DNA of 64,000 bases from a bacterium 1XD21-70. GTDB taxonomy: Bacteria > Bacillota > Clostridia > Lachnospirales > Lachnospiraceae. Where the stretch lies: the NCBI GenBank assembly GCA_003669055.1, contig RAYB01000012.1, positions 1-64,000 on the forward strand. The letters are read 5' to 3'. Position numbers and translations under genes: made by a program. Numbering within the stretch: position 1 is the first letter of the stretch; each line of letters starts with the position of its first letter. Positions 1 to 8,028 of this stretch are shown piece after piece. A model generated the notes under the pieces. The model had not been told where the DNA came from. It saw only the letters and a list, made by a program, of their open reading frames with translations, and did no database searches.

Positions 1-30
1 TTTGAATTCGATACTGTATGTCTGTGCCAT
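1..30 (-). CDS. Start of an unidentified gene, cut by the left edge
   Basis: Only the first ten codons are visible on the minus strand: MAQTYSIEFK. An ATG at 28-30 is preceded by a strong AGGAGGAG ribosome binding site, so this is a real translation start. The protein cannot be identified from ten residues. A short 'Y-S-x-E-F-K' start occurs in some IS3-type transposase OrfA proteins. That would fit the broken gene just upstream (59-193), but it is only a weak resemblance. Confidence 0.45.
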   Translation of the reverse strand, partial: MAQTYSIEFK

Positions 31-58
31 GATCTCTCCTCCTGACTTTCTGGATAGA

Positions 59-193
59 TTATACCACTCGTTCTATGCGTCTATCAAATGGGGTATAAGG
101 CAATTTATCAAATAATTCTGCTAATATCCTTGCACTATTTGGCCCCATCAAAGTTTCTGCCGAAATATATTCCCTGTAGCCACCAAGATCCAT
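59..193 (-). pseudogene. Truncated SAM-methyltransferase-like remnant, 44 aa
   Basis: A minus-strand ORF starts at ATG 191-193 behind TAGGAGGC and stops after 44 codons. The peptide contains 'YISAETLMGPNSARILAEL', which resembles the N-terminus of clostridial class I SAM-dependent methyltransferases ('...MMGPNSxRxLxEL'). In those proteins this stretch is followed by the VLDLGCG SAM-binding loop. Here the reading frame instead runs into 'DRRIERVV' and a stop, with no glycine-rich motif. I infer a gene broken by deletion or insertion, with another start codon only 28 bases further along. It could also be a genuine small protein; the good ribosome binding site means it may still be translated. 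Confidence 0.45.
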
Positions 194-292
194 ACACTCT
201 GCCTCCTAAATTCTGTTTATTCCGCTTTCACTCTTTCTGTAGGGTCTCTAAAATATATTGAAGTCCAAAATTATCTTTATTTGCTTCTGTCT

Positions 293-850
293 TTACGCAC
301 CGATAGCGCCCAGCCATGCAATAATCGCCTCACGGTACTCGGCATGGTGCGGCATTCCTCCCCCCACGCCGCCAAGTTTGGGCAGCATGAATTTAAGGGA
401 ACTGCCGTTTTTCATGGTAACCCAGCAATTAACCGCACCCATCCATGCCTTTTTAAATAAACATTTTTCAATCTCTTCCAAAGAAAAGCAGGTGCCGATA
501 TCTTCTGTCGGGATACAAGTGCGGACTTCCTTGACAGCAACACCCGGCAAATCCGGGATATCCTTGAATTCATAAAGATGTTTGCACGCCTCACATTCGG
601 TAAGAACCAAATAATTCTGGGTAATGCCAATATAGATATCATGCTTTGCGTACTTACATTTGCTCACTTCAATCACTGAACCGTTTTCGTCCGGGAAAAG
701 TTTATAGTCAACAAGGCGGCACTTCCCAAAGAGCTGCCGGATTTCCATTTCCAGCCCTATGCCGTGCACGCCTGCCGCCAGCTTTTCCCCGTCCGGAAGC
801 TTCTCCCCTAAAGACTGCATCATGAGTTTTTCGTTAAAAATACCAGACAT
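293..850 (-). CDS. Conserved hypothetical protein, 185 aa
   Basis: The start at 850 is supported by GAGGAGAG upstream. The protein has no signal peptide or obvious membrane segment. It has a Cys pair in 'LTECEACKHLYEF' (about residues 84-96) and other cysteines ('SKCKYAK', 'VRTCIPT', 'GTCFSLEE', 'EKCLFKK'), a mixed alpha/beta appearance, and a Gly-rich C-terminal stretch 'PKLGGVGGGMPHH'. I do not recognise the family. It is separated from the next minus-strand gene (ends 924) by about 70 bases, so it may be the last gene of the Nudix/small membrane protein operon. No function is proposed. Confidence 0.75.
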   Translation of the reverse strand: MSGIFNEKLMMQSLGEKLPDGEKLAAGVHGIGLEMEIRQLFGKCRLVDYKLFPDENGSVIEVSKCKYAKHDIYIGITQNYLVLTECEACKHLYEFKDIPDLPGVAVKEVRTCIPTEDIGTCFSLEEIEKCLFKKAWMGAVNCWVTMKNGSSLKFMLPKLGGVGGGMPHHAEYREAIIAWLGAIGA

Positions 851-923
851 ATTCTATCTCTCCTCGCAATTTAAAGTATTCCTGTTTCTTTGCCGGATCC
901 ACGGCAGGCATAACAAAGCCCGC

Positions 924-1193
924 CTAAATATCATGGGAAGCATCTTTTAACAGCTTCGCCAACAGCAGCCTTGCACCCCCGCTAAAAAAGATTATAATTG
1001 CCCCTGTTTTTGTCAGTATATCCCCAATCCCCATATGGATGGCATATTTTATTTGCAGTTCAAGCGGCGGATCCTGATAGGGGATCCCTGCCTTTATGAT
1101 ACAATAATACAGCCCCAAAAAGAGGATGATACATCCGGCCAAAATAGCGGCATTGCAGGCCTGGCCAAGAACGTTTCTGAAATCTTGCTTCAT
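924..1193 (-). CDS. Small two-helix membrane protein, 89 aa
   Basis: I place the start at ATG 1191-1193 because it overlaps the stop of the upstream Nudix gene as ATGA and has GGAGGGG just upstream, the usual arrangement for translational coupling. A longer reading from 1235 would overlap the Nudix gene without a ribosome binding site. The protein has two hydrophobic segments, roughly residues 12-33 ('ILAGCIILFLGLYYCII') and 60-75, joined by a polar loop with 'PYQDPPLELQ'. It is probably an inner-membrane protein. I do not recognise a named family. Coupling to the Nudix gene suggests co-expression only. Confidence 0.75.
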   Translation of the reverse strand: MKQDFRNVLGQACNAAILAGCIILFLGLYYCIIKAGIPYQDPPLELQIKYAIHMGIGDILTKTGAIIIFFSGGARLLLAKLLKDASHDI

Positions 1194-1828
1194 GAATGCC
1201 CCTCCGTCCATTGCTTCTTGCGTGAAAGCAGCCATGCCATAATATGGATTGCCTGCTGAAACCCGCCCTCCTCTATCATTTTTTCAATCTCCGCGGCAGA
1301 ATATTTCCTGACATGCAAAAACTCTGTCTCGTCCAGGTTCTGCCCTCCCCTCTTACGGCAATTCCTCGCAGTAAAAATATGGGCATAATTGTCCGCAATG
1401 GTTGCGTTAGACGGTACGGTGATCAGATATTCCCAGTCGTCAGACTCATAACCGGTCTCCTCCGAAAGTTCCCTCCTGGCCGCCCTCCAGGCATCCTCTG
1501 ACACGGACTGCCCCCGTCCTTCCCCATATTCCCTGCCATCCGTCCGCTCGATGCCCCCTGCCGGGAACTCCGTGGTCACTTCTTTTATCCCCTGGCGGAA
1601 CTGACGGACACAGAGATAATCCCCCTGCTCGTCCGAGGCAACGATGACCACATAGTCCTTGCGGCTGTAGCTGTAAAACGGCCCAAGCAGCCTCCCATCC
1701 GGAAACCGGTAGGTGGAGCGCCTGAAATCTATCCACTGATCCTGTACAATATGCTCCGTGCTGGCTTCCTTCCAAGCCAAGCCCTCCTCCCCCTGACCAT
1801 CCTTGCCGTAACCGGTACCTGCTCCCAT
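1190..1828 (-). CDS. Nudix hydrolase, ADP-ribose pyrophosphatase type
   Basis: Nudix hydrolases cleave nucleoside diphosphates linked to another moiety. The ADP-ribose pyrophosphatase branch is suggested by 'RQFRQG' followed by 'EFPAGGIE' and the catalytic helix 'RRELSEETGY'. The 212-aa protein starts behind AAGGAGG. Between the GG turn and the REL helix there are about 26 residues where the usual ADP-ribose pyrophosphatase has about 12. The linker is 'RTDGREYGEGRGQSVSEDAW', so the box geometry is stretched although the metal-binding glutamates remain. The C-terminus overlaps the small membrane protein gene by 4 bases. The substrate is not determined by the sequence; ADP-ribose is the family default. 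Confidence 0.88.
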   Translation of the reverse strand: MGAGTGYGKDGQGEEGLAWKEASTEHIVQDQWIDFRRSTYRFPDGRLLGPFYSYSRKDYVVIVASDEQGDYLCVRQFRQGIKEVTTEFPAGGIERTDGREYGEGRGQSVSEDAWRAARRELSEETGYESDDWEYLITVPSNATIADNYAHIFTARNCRKRGGQNLDETEFLHVRKYSAAEIEKMIEEGGFQQAIHIMAWLLSRKKQWTEGHS

Positions 1829-1840
1829 AAGCTTTCCTCC

Positions 1841-2500
1841 TTACAATCCCATTCCTAACCCTTCGGCCAAAAGCCCTTCATACTGCTCCCAGCCCACGTA
1901 TTGCCCTCCCATGCTTTCCAGGTGTTCTGTGTGAAACTGGCAGTCAATAAAACCGACGCCCCTTTCCTCCAGCAGCTTTGCCAGGGCAATCAATGCTGCC
2001 TTTGAACCATTCTCCTTTTCCGAAAACATGCTTTCCCCAAAAAAGCATCTGCCAATGAAAACCCCGTAAAGCCCGCCGGCCAGCCCGTCTTCTTCATACA
2101 CCTCCAGGCTGGCTGCAAAACCTCTTTTATGGAGGGCTAGGTATGCGGCTTCCATCTCATCGCTGATCCAGGTGCCTTCCTGCTGCTCCCGTTTTATCCT
2201 GCACCGGTGCATGGTATCCTGGAAATCCCGGTTGGCCAAAATCCTCAGCCGGTGTTTTTTTAAATACTTTTTCATGGACTTAGATATATGGATGCTGCGG
2301 GGGAAAATCAGGTAGCGCTCATGCGGGCACCACCACAGGATCTCTTCCCCCGGGTTGTACCATGGAAAAATCCCATGGGTATAAGCTAAAAACAGGCGCT
2401 CCACGCTCAAGTCCCCGCCGATGGCAAGAAGCCCGTCTTCCCTTGCCAGGCGTGGATCCGGAAAACTTATCTCATTTTCATTCAGACGGAATACCGGCAT
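1841..2500 (-). CDS. aat: Leucyl/phenylalanyl-tRNA--protein transferase
   Basis: Aat transfers Leu or Phe from aminoacyl-tRNA to the N-terminus of proteins with basic N-termini, feeding them into N-end-rule degradation by ClpS/ClpAP. Family motifs are present: 'GLLAIGGDLS', 'YTHGIFPWY', 'WWCP' (WWSP in most members), 'YEEDGLAGGLYGV', 'FFGESMFS' and 'IDCQFHTEHLESMGG'. I chose the start MPVFRLNENE at 2500, with GAGAGGAGG about ten bases upstream, giving 219 aa, normal for the family. The ORF stays open upstream to 2593, but those extra residues look like non-coding sequence. It lies 12 bases upstream of the Nudix gene and is probably co-transcribed with it. Confidence 0.93.
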   Translation of the reverse strand: MPVFRLNENEISFPDPRLAREDGLLAIGGDLSVERLFLAYTHGIFPWYNPGEEILWWCPHERYLIFPRSIHISKSMKKYLKKHRLRILANRDFQDTMHRCRIKREQQEGTWISDEMEAAYLALHKRGFAASLEVYEEDGLAGGLYGVFIGRCFFGESMFSEKENGSKAALIALAKLLEERGVGFIDCQFHTEHLESMGGQYVGWEQYEGLLAEGLGMGL

Positions 2501-2644
2501 GCCGATACATCCTCCTCTCCCTTCAGGATGTCCTCTCAACCAGGCCTGCCATGGTTTGGGCCTCCCCTGCCTTTTGTCTATCATTATAAACATATATCAT
2601 AAAAACATCAACCAAATCATGGAATTGCCTGCCCCAAAAACAAC

Positions 2645-2689
2645 AAACCGGGGCTGCCGCATGTCACATGAGCGCGGCCGCCCCGGTTT
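2645..2689 (-). terminator. Rho-independent terminator after spoVT
   Basis: Two arms, 2645-2654 (AAACCGGGGC) and 2680-2689 (GCCCCGGTTT), form a 10-bp GC-rich stem. Read on the minus strand the hairpin is followed by TTTGTTGTTTTT, so it ends the spoVT transcript just past its stop codon. Confidence 0.85.
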
Positions 2690-2691
2690 CC

Positions 2692-3240
2692 TTACCCTTC
2701 CATCTGTCTTCCCAAAAATCCTGCTGCTGTCGTAACCAGCTTCAGTTCCATGTCCCCGAATTTGCCCTTCGCATCCCGGCTTAGCAGCACGACCGCCCCG
2801 ATCGCATCCCCTTCGCAGATAATCGGCGCCACTGCCTCGTAGGTAATCCCTTCTATTTCTTCTGCCATAACCGGCACAAAAGCTTTCTCGTCCTTGGAAG
2901 CAACTATGGTTTCCCTTTCATTGATAGCATTCTCCAGCGGTTTGCTGATATTTTTCTGAAGCAGGTCTTTTTTCGGCCCGCCGGACACAGCGATGATCTG
3001 ATCCCGGTCCGTAATGCATACCATCAGCCCCGTGGACTGCGCCATTGCCTCCGCGTACTGTGTGGCAAAAGCCGTCAGTTCCATCATGGGGGAATATTTC
3101 TTAAGGATGATCTCCCCCTCCCGGTCTGTAAAAATCTCCAGCGGCGTTCCCTCCCGCAAACGAAGGGTTCTCCTGATTTCTTTTGGTATCACAACACGTC
3201 CAAGGTCGTCTATTCTCCTCACAATTCCCGTAGCTTTCAT
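2692..3240 (-). CDS. spoVT: Stage V sporulation protein T, AbrB-type transcription regulator
   Basis: SpoVT is a forespore-specific DNA-binding regulator acting on sigma-G genes. The 182-aa protein has an N-terminal AbrB swapped-hairpin DNA-binding domain, 'ATGIVRRIDDLGRVVIPKEI' (residues 2-21), and a C-terminal GAF-like domain (about 55-180). The B. subtilis protein is about the same length. The start at 3240 is set by GGAGGA eight bases upstream; the in-frame extension to 3327 lacks such a site and is not AbrB-like. It has its own terminator downstream. Upstream lies the end of mfd. The gene marks the organism as a spore former. Confidence 0.95.
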   Translation of the reverse strand: MKATGIVRRIDDLGRVVIPKEIRRTLRLREGTPLEIFTDREGEIILKKYSPMMELTAFATQYAEAMAQSTGLMVCITDRDQIIAVSGGPKKDLLQKNISKPLENAINERETIVASKDEKAFVPVMAEEIEGITYEAVAPIICEGDAIGAVVLLSRDAKGKFGDMELKLVTTAAGFLGRQMEG

Positions 3241-3365
3241 AGAAAAATTCCTCCATTTTGCATTCTGACATTTACCTGTTGTTTTAACTGTAAATGTAGT
3301 ATCTGTCAAACAGAGGAATTTATACACACAATTTTTTTATGTTAAGAATTAACCTAAAGGCGCCG

Positions 3366-6300
3366 TCAGCTTTCCTGGTCGGCCAAATTTATCATCTTCT
3401 CGATCAGTTCGCCTGCCTTATCCAGCATGGCTTTACAATCCTTGTGCATTTTTTTCCTTTCCAAAAAATGGAAATACGGCGCTTCTCCCATCTGGAATTT
3501 CAGGTTCCCGCCGTAGCCCTGCACGAACTGGGGAATCCCTGCCGTATCCAGCCTGGCGTTCGGGTACATGGTAAGGCGCACCTCCTGCCGGTTTACCTTG
3601 ACCTCTGTCACATACGCCCGGTGTGCCATTGCCTTCAGCCTTGCCACCACCAGCAAATTTTCCACGGGCTTGGGGATATCCCCGAAACGGTCCATCAGTT
3701 CATCCTGCATATCCAGATGCTCTTCTTCATTTTCGATACCGGAAATCCGCTTATAAATGTCCAGCTTCTGATATTCATTCCGGATATAGGAAGAAGGGAT
3801 ATAAGCATCGATATCACATTCCACCACCGTCTCAAACTCCTCCTCTTGCACCCGTTTCCCCTGCAATGCCTGTACGGCCTGGTTCAGCAGCTTACAGTAC
3901 AAATCATACCCCACAGCTTCCATGTGGCCGTGCTGTTCTGCCCCCAGCACATTTCCGGCGCCGCGGATTTCCAAGTCCCGCATGGCAATCTTGATGCCGG
4001 AACCTAGTTCCGTAAATTCCCGGATGGCCTGCAGCCGCTTCTCTGCCTCCTCCCTCAGAAGCTTATCCCTCTTGTACATCAAAAATGCATAGGATGTCCG
4101 GTTGGAGCGCCCTACGCGCCCCCGCAGCTGGTATAGCTGGGACAATCCCATCCGGTCCGCATCATGGATAATCATGGTATTGGCATTGGGGATGTCCAGC
4201 CCGGTTTCAATGATAGTCGTGGAAACCAGCACGTCAATCTCCCCGTTCACAAAATCAAACATGATCTTTTCCAGCTGCCTTTCCTGCATCTGCCCGTGGG
4301 CGTAAACCACCACCGCGTCCTTCGCCAGTTCCTGGATATGTGCCGCAATCTCGTCTATGCCCTTAACCCGGTTATAGACATAATATACCTGTCCGTTCCT
4401 GGCCAGTTCCCGGTTGATCGCCTCGCGTACCATCTCATCATTGTATTCCATCACATAAGTCTGGATCGGGAGCCGGTCAACCGGCGGCTCCTCCAGCACG
4501 CTCATATCCCGGATCCCCACCAGGCTCATATGCAGCGTCCGCGGGATCGGCGTCGCCGTCAGGGTCAGCACATCTACATTTTCCTTCAGCTTCTTGATCT
4601 TCTCCTTATGGCTCACTCCGAAACGCTGCTCCTCATCGATGATCAGCAATCCCAGATCCTTAAATTTTACGTCCTTAGACAGCACCCGGTGGGTGCCAAT
4701 CACTACATCCACCAATCCCTTCTGTAAATCTGTAAGGGTTTTTTTGATCTGCGCCGGTGTGCGGAAACGGGACATCAGATCCACCCTCACCGGAAAATCC
4801 TTCATCCTCTGCAAAAAGGTATTGTAATGCTGCTGTGCCAGGATCGTCGTCGGTACCAGGTACACCACCTGTTTGCTTTCCTGCACTGCCTTAAATGCCG
4901 CCCGCAGCGCCACCTCCGTCTTCCCATAGCCAACATCCCCGCAGACCAGCCGGTCCATGATCCTTTTGCTTTCCATGTCCCTCTTGGCTGCCTCAATCGC
5001 CTCCGCCTGGTCTTCCGTCTCCTCATAGGGGAACAATTCCTCAAATTCCCTCTGCCACACCGTGTCCGGGCCGTACTGGAACCCGCTCGTCTGCTGCCTG
5101 GCCGCATATAATTCCACCAGATCCCTGGCAATCTCCTTCACGGCGCTTTTTACCCGGCTGCGGGTGCGTTTCCATTGTTCACCCCCCAGCTTATTTAGCT
5201 TCGGCGCCTTGGCATCCGCGCTTGCATACTTCTGGATCCCGTCCAGCCTGGTTGCCGGCAGGTAAAGGTTCCCTCCGTCCGCATACTCTATCTTCAAGTA
5301 ATCCTTGATTACTTTATCCCGTTCAATCTTCTCGATCCCACGGTAAATCCCCAGCCCATGGTCTTCATGCACCACAAAGTCCCCGACCGAAAGTTCCGAA
5401 AAGCTCTGTATTTTTTGCCCTTCATAGGAGGCCTTTTTCCTTTTCCTCCTTTTCTTTTCCGTGCCGAACATGTCGCCTTCGGTGATCACCACAAACTTAA
5501 TCTGCGGGTATTCAAAGCCACGGTGCAGGTTCCCGTAGACAACCTGGATCTCCCCCGGCTGCACCTGGCGTTCTTCACTGTCCGGGCAGAAGGCACTCAG
5601 GTTATACTCCCGCAAATCACCCGCCAGGCGGCTGGCCCGCGTCCGGGAGCCGGATAGCAATATCACCCGGTATTTCTCCCGTTTCCAGCGCTGTAAGTCT
5701 TTAATCAGCATCTCGAAACTGTTCTGGTAAGAACTGACGTTCTTTACGTTTAAACGGTACTGCCCATTTACCGTGAGCCCCGGCAGTTTCTGTTCCAAGC
5801 CGGTCAGGTAGAGAGTATTGCTTCTCTGCGCCTGTGCCAGCAGCTGCTTTACGCTATACAAAAGATCCGTCTGGCCCGGCAGCAGATAGCCTTTCTCCAG
5901 CCGGTGTGACATGCTCTCCCGGAATTCTGCCTCCACTGCCTCCCCCTTTTCACGCAGGCGCGGCGGTTCATCCAGGATAACCATGCTGTCCGTCCCCTTA
6001 AAATAATCAAGGAACGACACCATTTCTTCGCAGAAATACGACAGGCAGGCATCCAGCCCGCTGACCTTCCAGCCTTCTTCGATCCCCTCCACCAGTTCCT
6101 GCGCAATCCCTTCCAGGCGGTGCGCCTCTTCCGTGCGCATCTGTTTTCTCAGGCTTTCTGCCGATGCCCGGGCTTCCTTGCGGATCCGTTTGGCGCCTTC
6201 CCTCCTCTGCTCCTTCGTCAGCACGATCTCAGAGGCCGGATAGACCGCAACCTCCTCTAGCTGCTCCACCGAACGCTGGCTCTCCAAGTCAAAAATACGG

Positions 6301-6905
6301 ATGGAGTCCACCTCGGCATCCCACAATTCAATCCGTACCGGCTGTTCCGCCGTCAAAGGGAAAATGTCCAGGATGCCGCCGCGGACCGAAAACTGCCCCA
6401 TGCCGTCCACCTGCCCGGTGCGTTCATAGCCCATCCGGGCCAGGCGCTCTTTCCATTCCTCCAGATCCAGTTCCTGCCCGGCCTTCACCACTGCCACCTG
6501 GCTTTGCAGCTGCTTTAACGGCAGCAGCCGGTCCATCAGCCCGTCCAAGGTCGTAACCACCACCCCGGACGTATCCTCCATCAAATGGCGCAGCACCTGC
6601 AGGCGCTGCCGCGCCATCAAATTCCCGTGGATATCTGCGCTGTAAAACAGCAGATCCTTTGCCGGGTATAGCCATACATCTTGCCGGAAGCAGCCAAAAT
6701 CCTCATAGATTTCCCTCGCACGTGAATCGTCATACGTCACGACCAATTTCCAGGCCGCCCCAGGAAGCACCTCCTGCATCAGGTGTACCTTCTGGGAATC
6801 CATGCAGCCGCTTACCTGAACCGGCCCTTTTTGCTGCTCCAGCTGGTGGCTCAGTTCCTCATATTCTATCAGTTCTGCCAATGGATTGGCAAACACCCTG
6901 CTCAT
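3366..6905 (-). CDS. mfd: Transcription-repair coupling factor
   Basis: Mfd is an ATP-driven translocase that displaces RNA polymerase stalled at DNA damage and recruits UvrA. The 1179-aa protein has the family layout: an N-terminal UvrB-like region, the RNA-polymerase-interacting domain ('[18 protein letters not shown]', near residue 500), superfamily 2 helicase motifs with Walker A '[16 protein letters not shown]', motif II '[10 protein letters not shown]', '[15 protein letters not shown]', 'GRVGRS', and the C-terminal TRCF regulatory domain. I chose ATG 6905 because GGAGG lies six bases upstream. Starting at 6953 would overlap pth. It is 22 bases downstream of pth, a classic pth-mfd-spoVT order in Firmicutes. 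Confidence 0.97.
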   Translation of the reverse strand: MSRVFANPLAELIEYEELSHQLEQQKGPVQVSGCMDSQKVHLMQEVLPGAAWKLVVTYDDSRAREIYEDFGCFRQDVWLYPAKDLLFYSADIHGNLMARQRLQVLRHLMEDTSGVVVTTLDGLMDRLLPLKQLQSQVAVVKAGQELDLEEWKERLARMGYERTGQVDGMGQFSVRGGILDIFPLTAEQPVRIELWDAEVDSIRIFDLESQRSVEQLEEVAVYPASEIVLTKEQRREGAKRIRKEARASAESLRKQMRTEEAHRLEGIAQELVEGIEEGWKVSGLDACLSYFCEEMVSFLDYFKGTDSMVILDEPPRLREKGEAVEAEFRESMSHRLEKGYLLPGQTDLLYSVKQLLAQAQRSNTLYLTGLEQKLPGLTVNGQYRLNVKNVSSYQNSFEMLIKDLQRWKREKYRVILLSGSRTRASRLAGDLREYNLSAFCPDSEERQVQPGEIQVVYGNLHRGFEYPQIKFVVITEGDMFGTEKKRRKRKKASYEGQKIQSFSELSVGDFVVHEDHGLGIYRGIEKIERDKVIKDYLKIEYADGGNLYLPATRLDGIQKYASADAKAPKLNKLGGEQWKRTRSRVKSAVKEIARDLVELYAARQQTSGFQYGPDTVWQREFEELFPYEETEDQAEAIEAAKRDMESKRIMDRLVCGDVGYGKTEVALRAAFKAVQESKQVVYLVPTTILAQQHYNTFLQRMKDFPVRVDLMSRFRTPAQIKKTLTDLQKGLVDVVIGTHRVLSKDVKFKDLGLLIIDEEQRFGVSHKEKIKKLKENVDVLTLTATPIPRTLHMSLVGIRDMSVLEEPPVDRLPIQTYVMEYNDEMVREAINRELARNGQVYYVYNRVKGIDEIAAHIQELAKDAVVVYAHGQMQERQLEKIMFDFVNGEIDVLVSTTIIETGLDIPNANTMIIHDADRMGLSQLYQLRGRVGRSNRTSYAFLMYKRDKLLREEAEKRLQAIREFTELGSGIKIAMRDLEIRGAGNVLGAEQHGHMEAVGYDLYCKLLNQAVQALQGKRVQEEEFETVVECDIDAYIPSSYIRNEYQKLDIYKRISGIENEEEHLDMQDELMDRFGDIPKPVENLLVVARLKAMAHRAYVTEVKVNRQEVRLTMYPNARLDTAGIPQFVQGYGGNLKFQMGEAPYFHFLERKKMHKDCKAMLDKAGELIEKMINLADQES

Positions 6906-6927
6906 GCCCTGCCTCCTTCTTCTTTCC

Positions 6928-7506
6928 TTATTCTTCTGCTTTTTTCCTGGCATTGAAGTGGTTCATGGCACGGTCCGCCCCTTCGCCGATCATCATTGCC
7001 ACCGCTTGTGCCGCCTCCCGGAATGCTTCCTCCATCAATTCCTGTTCCCCCTTTGAAAACCGGCTGAGCACATAGTCCTTCAAATCCATGCGCGGCGGCT
7101 TTTCCCCCACCCCTACCTTGATCCGAGGGAACTCCTGTGTCCCTAAGTGGGCAATGATATTCTTAATCCCATTATGCCCTCCGGCGCTTCCTTTCAAACG
7201 GATCCGCAGCTGCCCTGGCGGCAGGCTGATATCATCATAAATCACGATCAGTTCCTCCGGCAGCACCTTATAATAGTCCATTGCCGCGCGCAGGCTCTCC
7301 CCGCTGAGGTTCATAAACGTCTGCGGCTTTAGCAGCAGCACCTTCTGCCCCTCGGCCATGCCCTTCCCGCACAGTGCCTTATGCTTCCTCTCACTGACAT
7401 CAATCCCATACCGGTCTGCCAACCGGTCAATCACTGCAAACCCAACATTATGCCTCGTTTTATCATATTCCTTTGTGGGATTCCCAAGTCCTGCAATCAT
7501 ATACAT
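6928..7506 (-). CDS. pth: Peptidyl-tRNA hydrolase
   Basis: Pth frees tRNA from peptidyl-tRNA that drops off the ribosome. The 192-aa protein contains the family hallmarks 'MIAGLGNPTKEYDKTRHNVGF' with the catalytic His (in TRHNVG), 'LLKPQTFMNLSGES', 'VIYDDISLPPGQLRIR' with the catalytic Asp, and 'GSAGGHNGIKNI'. The start is taken at MYMIAGLGNP (7506), with a weaker AAAGGA site upstream. The ORF continues to 7569 without family similarity. It is the first gene of the pth-mfd-spoVT run. Confidence 0.95.
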   Translation of the reverse strand: MYMIAGLGNPTKEYDKTRHNVGFAVIDRLADRYGIDVSERKHKALCGKGMAEGQKVLLLKPQTFMNLSGESLRAAMDYYKVLPEELIVIYDDISLPPGQLRIRLKGSAGGHNGIKNIIAHLGTQEFPRIKVGVGEKPPRMDLKDYVLSRFSKGEQELMEEAFREAAQAVAMMIGEGADRAMNHFNARKKAEE

Positions 7507-7725
7507 ATTTTTTTGCCATTCCTTTCCCGCGCCCATTTTTTTCCACACACCAAAAGCGTTAGTTTCCATCCTGAGGGATGGGCACTAACGCCAGCCTGCC
7601 ACTGATTTACGGTTCATTTGCTCTATTTTAACAGGTCAGAAAAATAATGTAAAGGAATTTTTAAAGGGGAAGTTCCTTGCATTTCCCATCCCCCTATGTT
7701 AAACTTTTATAGCATGCTGTGCACA

Positions 7726-8000
7726 TACCCTCAGTGGACAAGGGGACACACGCCCCAAGTACCGTCTTTTGGCGGCTGGCGGCGTTAACGTCAATCGGCG
7801 TACGTCCAGTACGCCTCATTCCGTTGCCTTGCCAGCCACCAAAAGACGGTACTTGGGATCCGAAGGAGTTTTGCTCCTCAGATTTGCGATTCTGCAAGGC
7901 ACTGGAACGAGGCGTACTGGACGTACGCTGAGTGACAGTAACGCGGCAGAATCGTAAATCTGTGGTGCAAAACCGAGTGTTCCCTTGTTCACTGAGGGTA
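7726..8000. repeat. Nested inverted-repeat element, about 275 bp
   Basis: This fills most of the 7570-8028 gap. Four pairs of arms are visible. A: TACCCTCAGTGGACAAGGGG (from 7726) with its near-perfect complement ending at 8000. B: 7755-7780 with 7831-7856. C: 7798-7817 with 7909-7928 (core GGCGTACGTCCAGTACGCC-like). D: 7868-7895 with 7946-7973. The element is thus two inverted copies of a unit with a common core, each flanked by its own hairpin arms, all enclosed by arm pair A. Short ORFs across it are by-products of the symmetry. A related motif occurs at 26129-26160. It is probably a dispersed intergenic repeat (MITE- or REP-like). Confidence 0.8.
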
Positions 8001-8028
8001 CGATATTATTATAGAAAGAAGTGATCCC

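Noticed and set aside
7694-7957. Short ORFs on both strands (61-70 codons) across the 7.7-kb repeat
   Set aside because: They are produced by the inverted-repeat symmetry, lack ribosome binding sites, and overlap each other on both strands.
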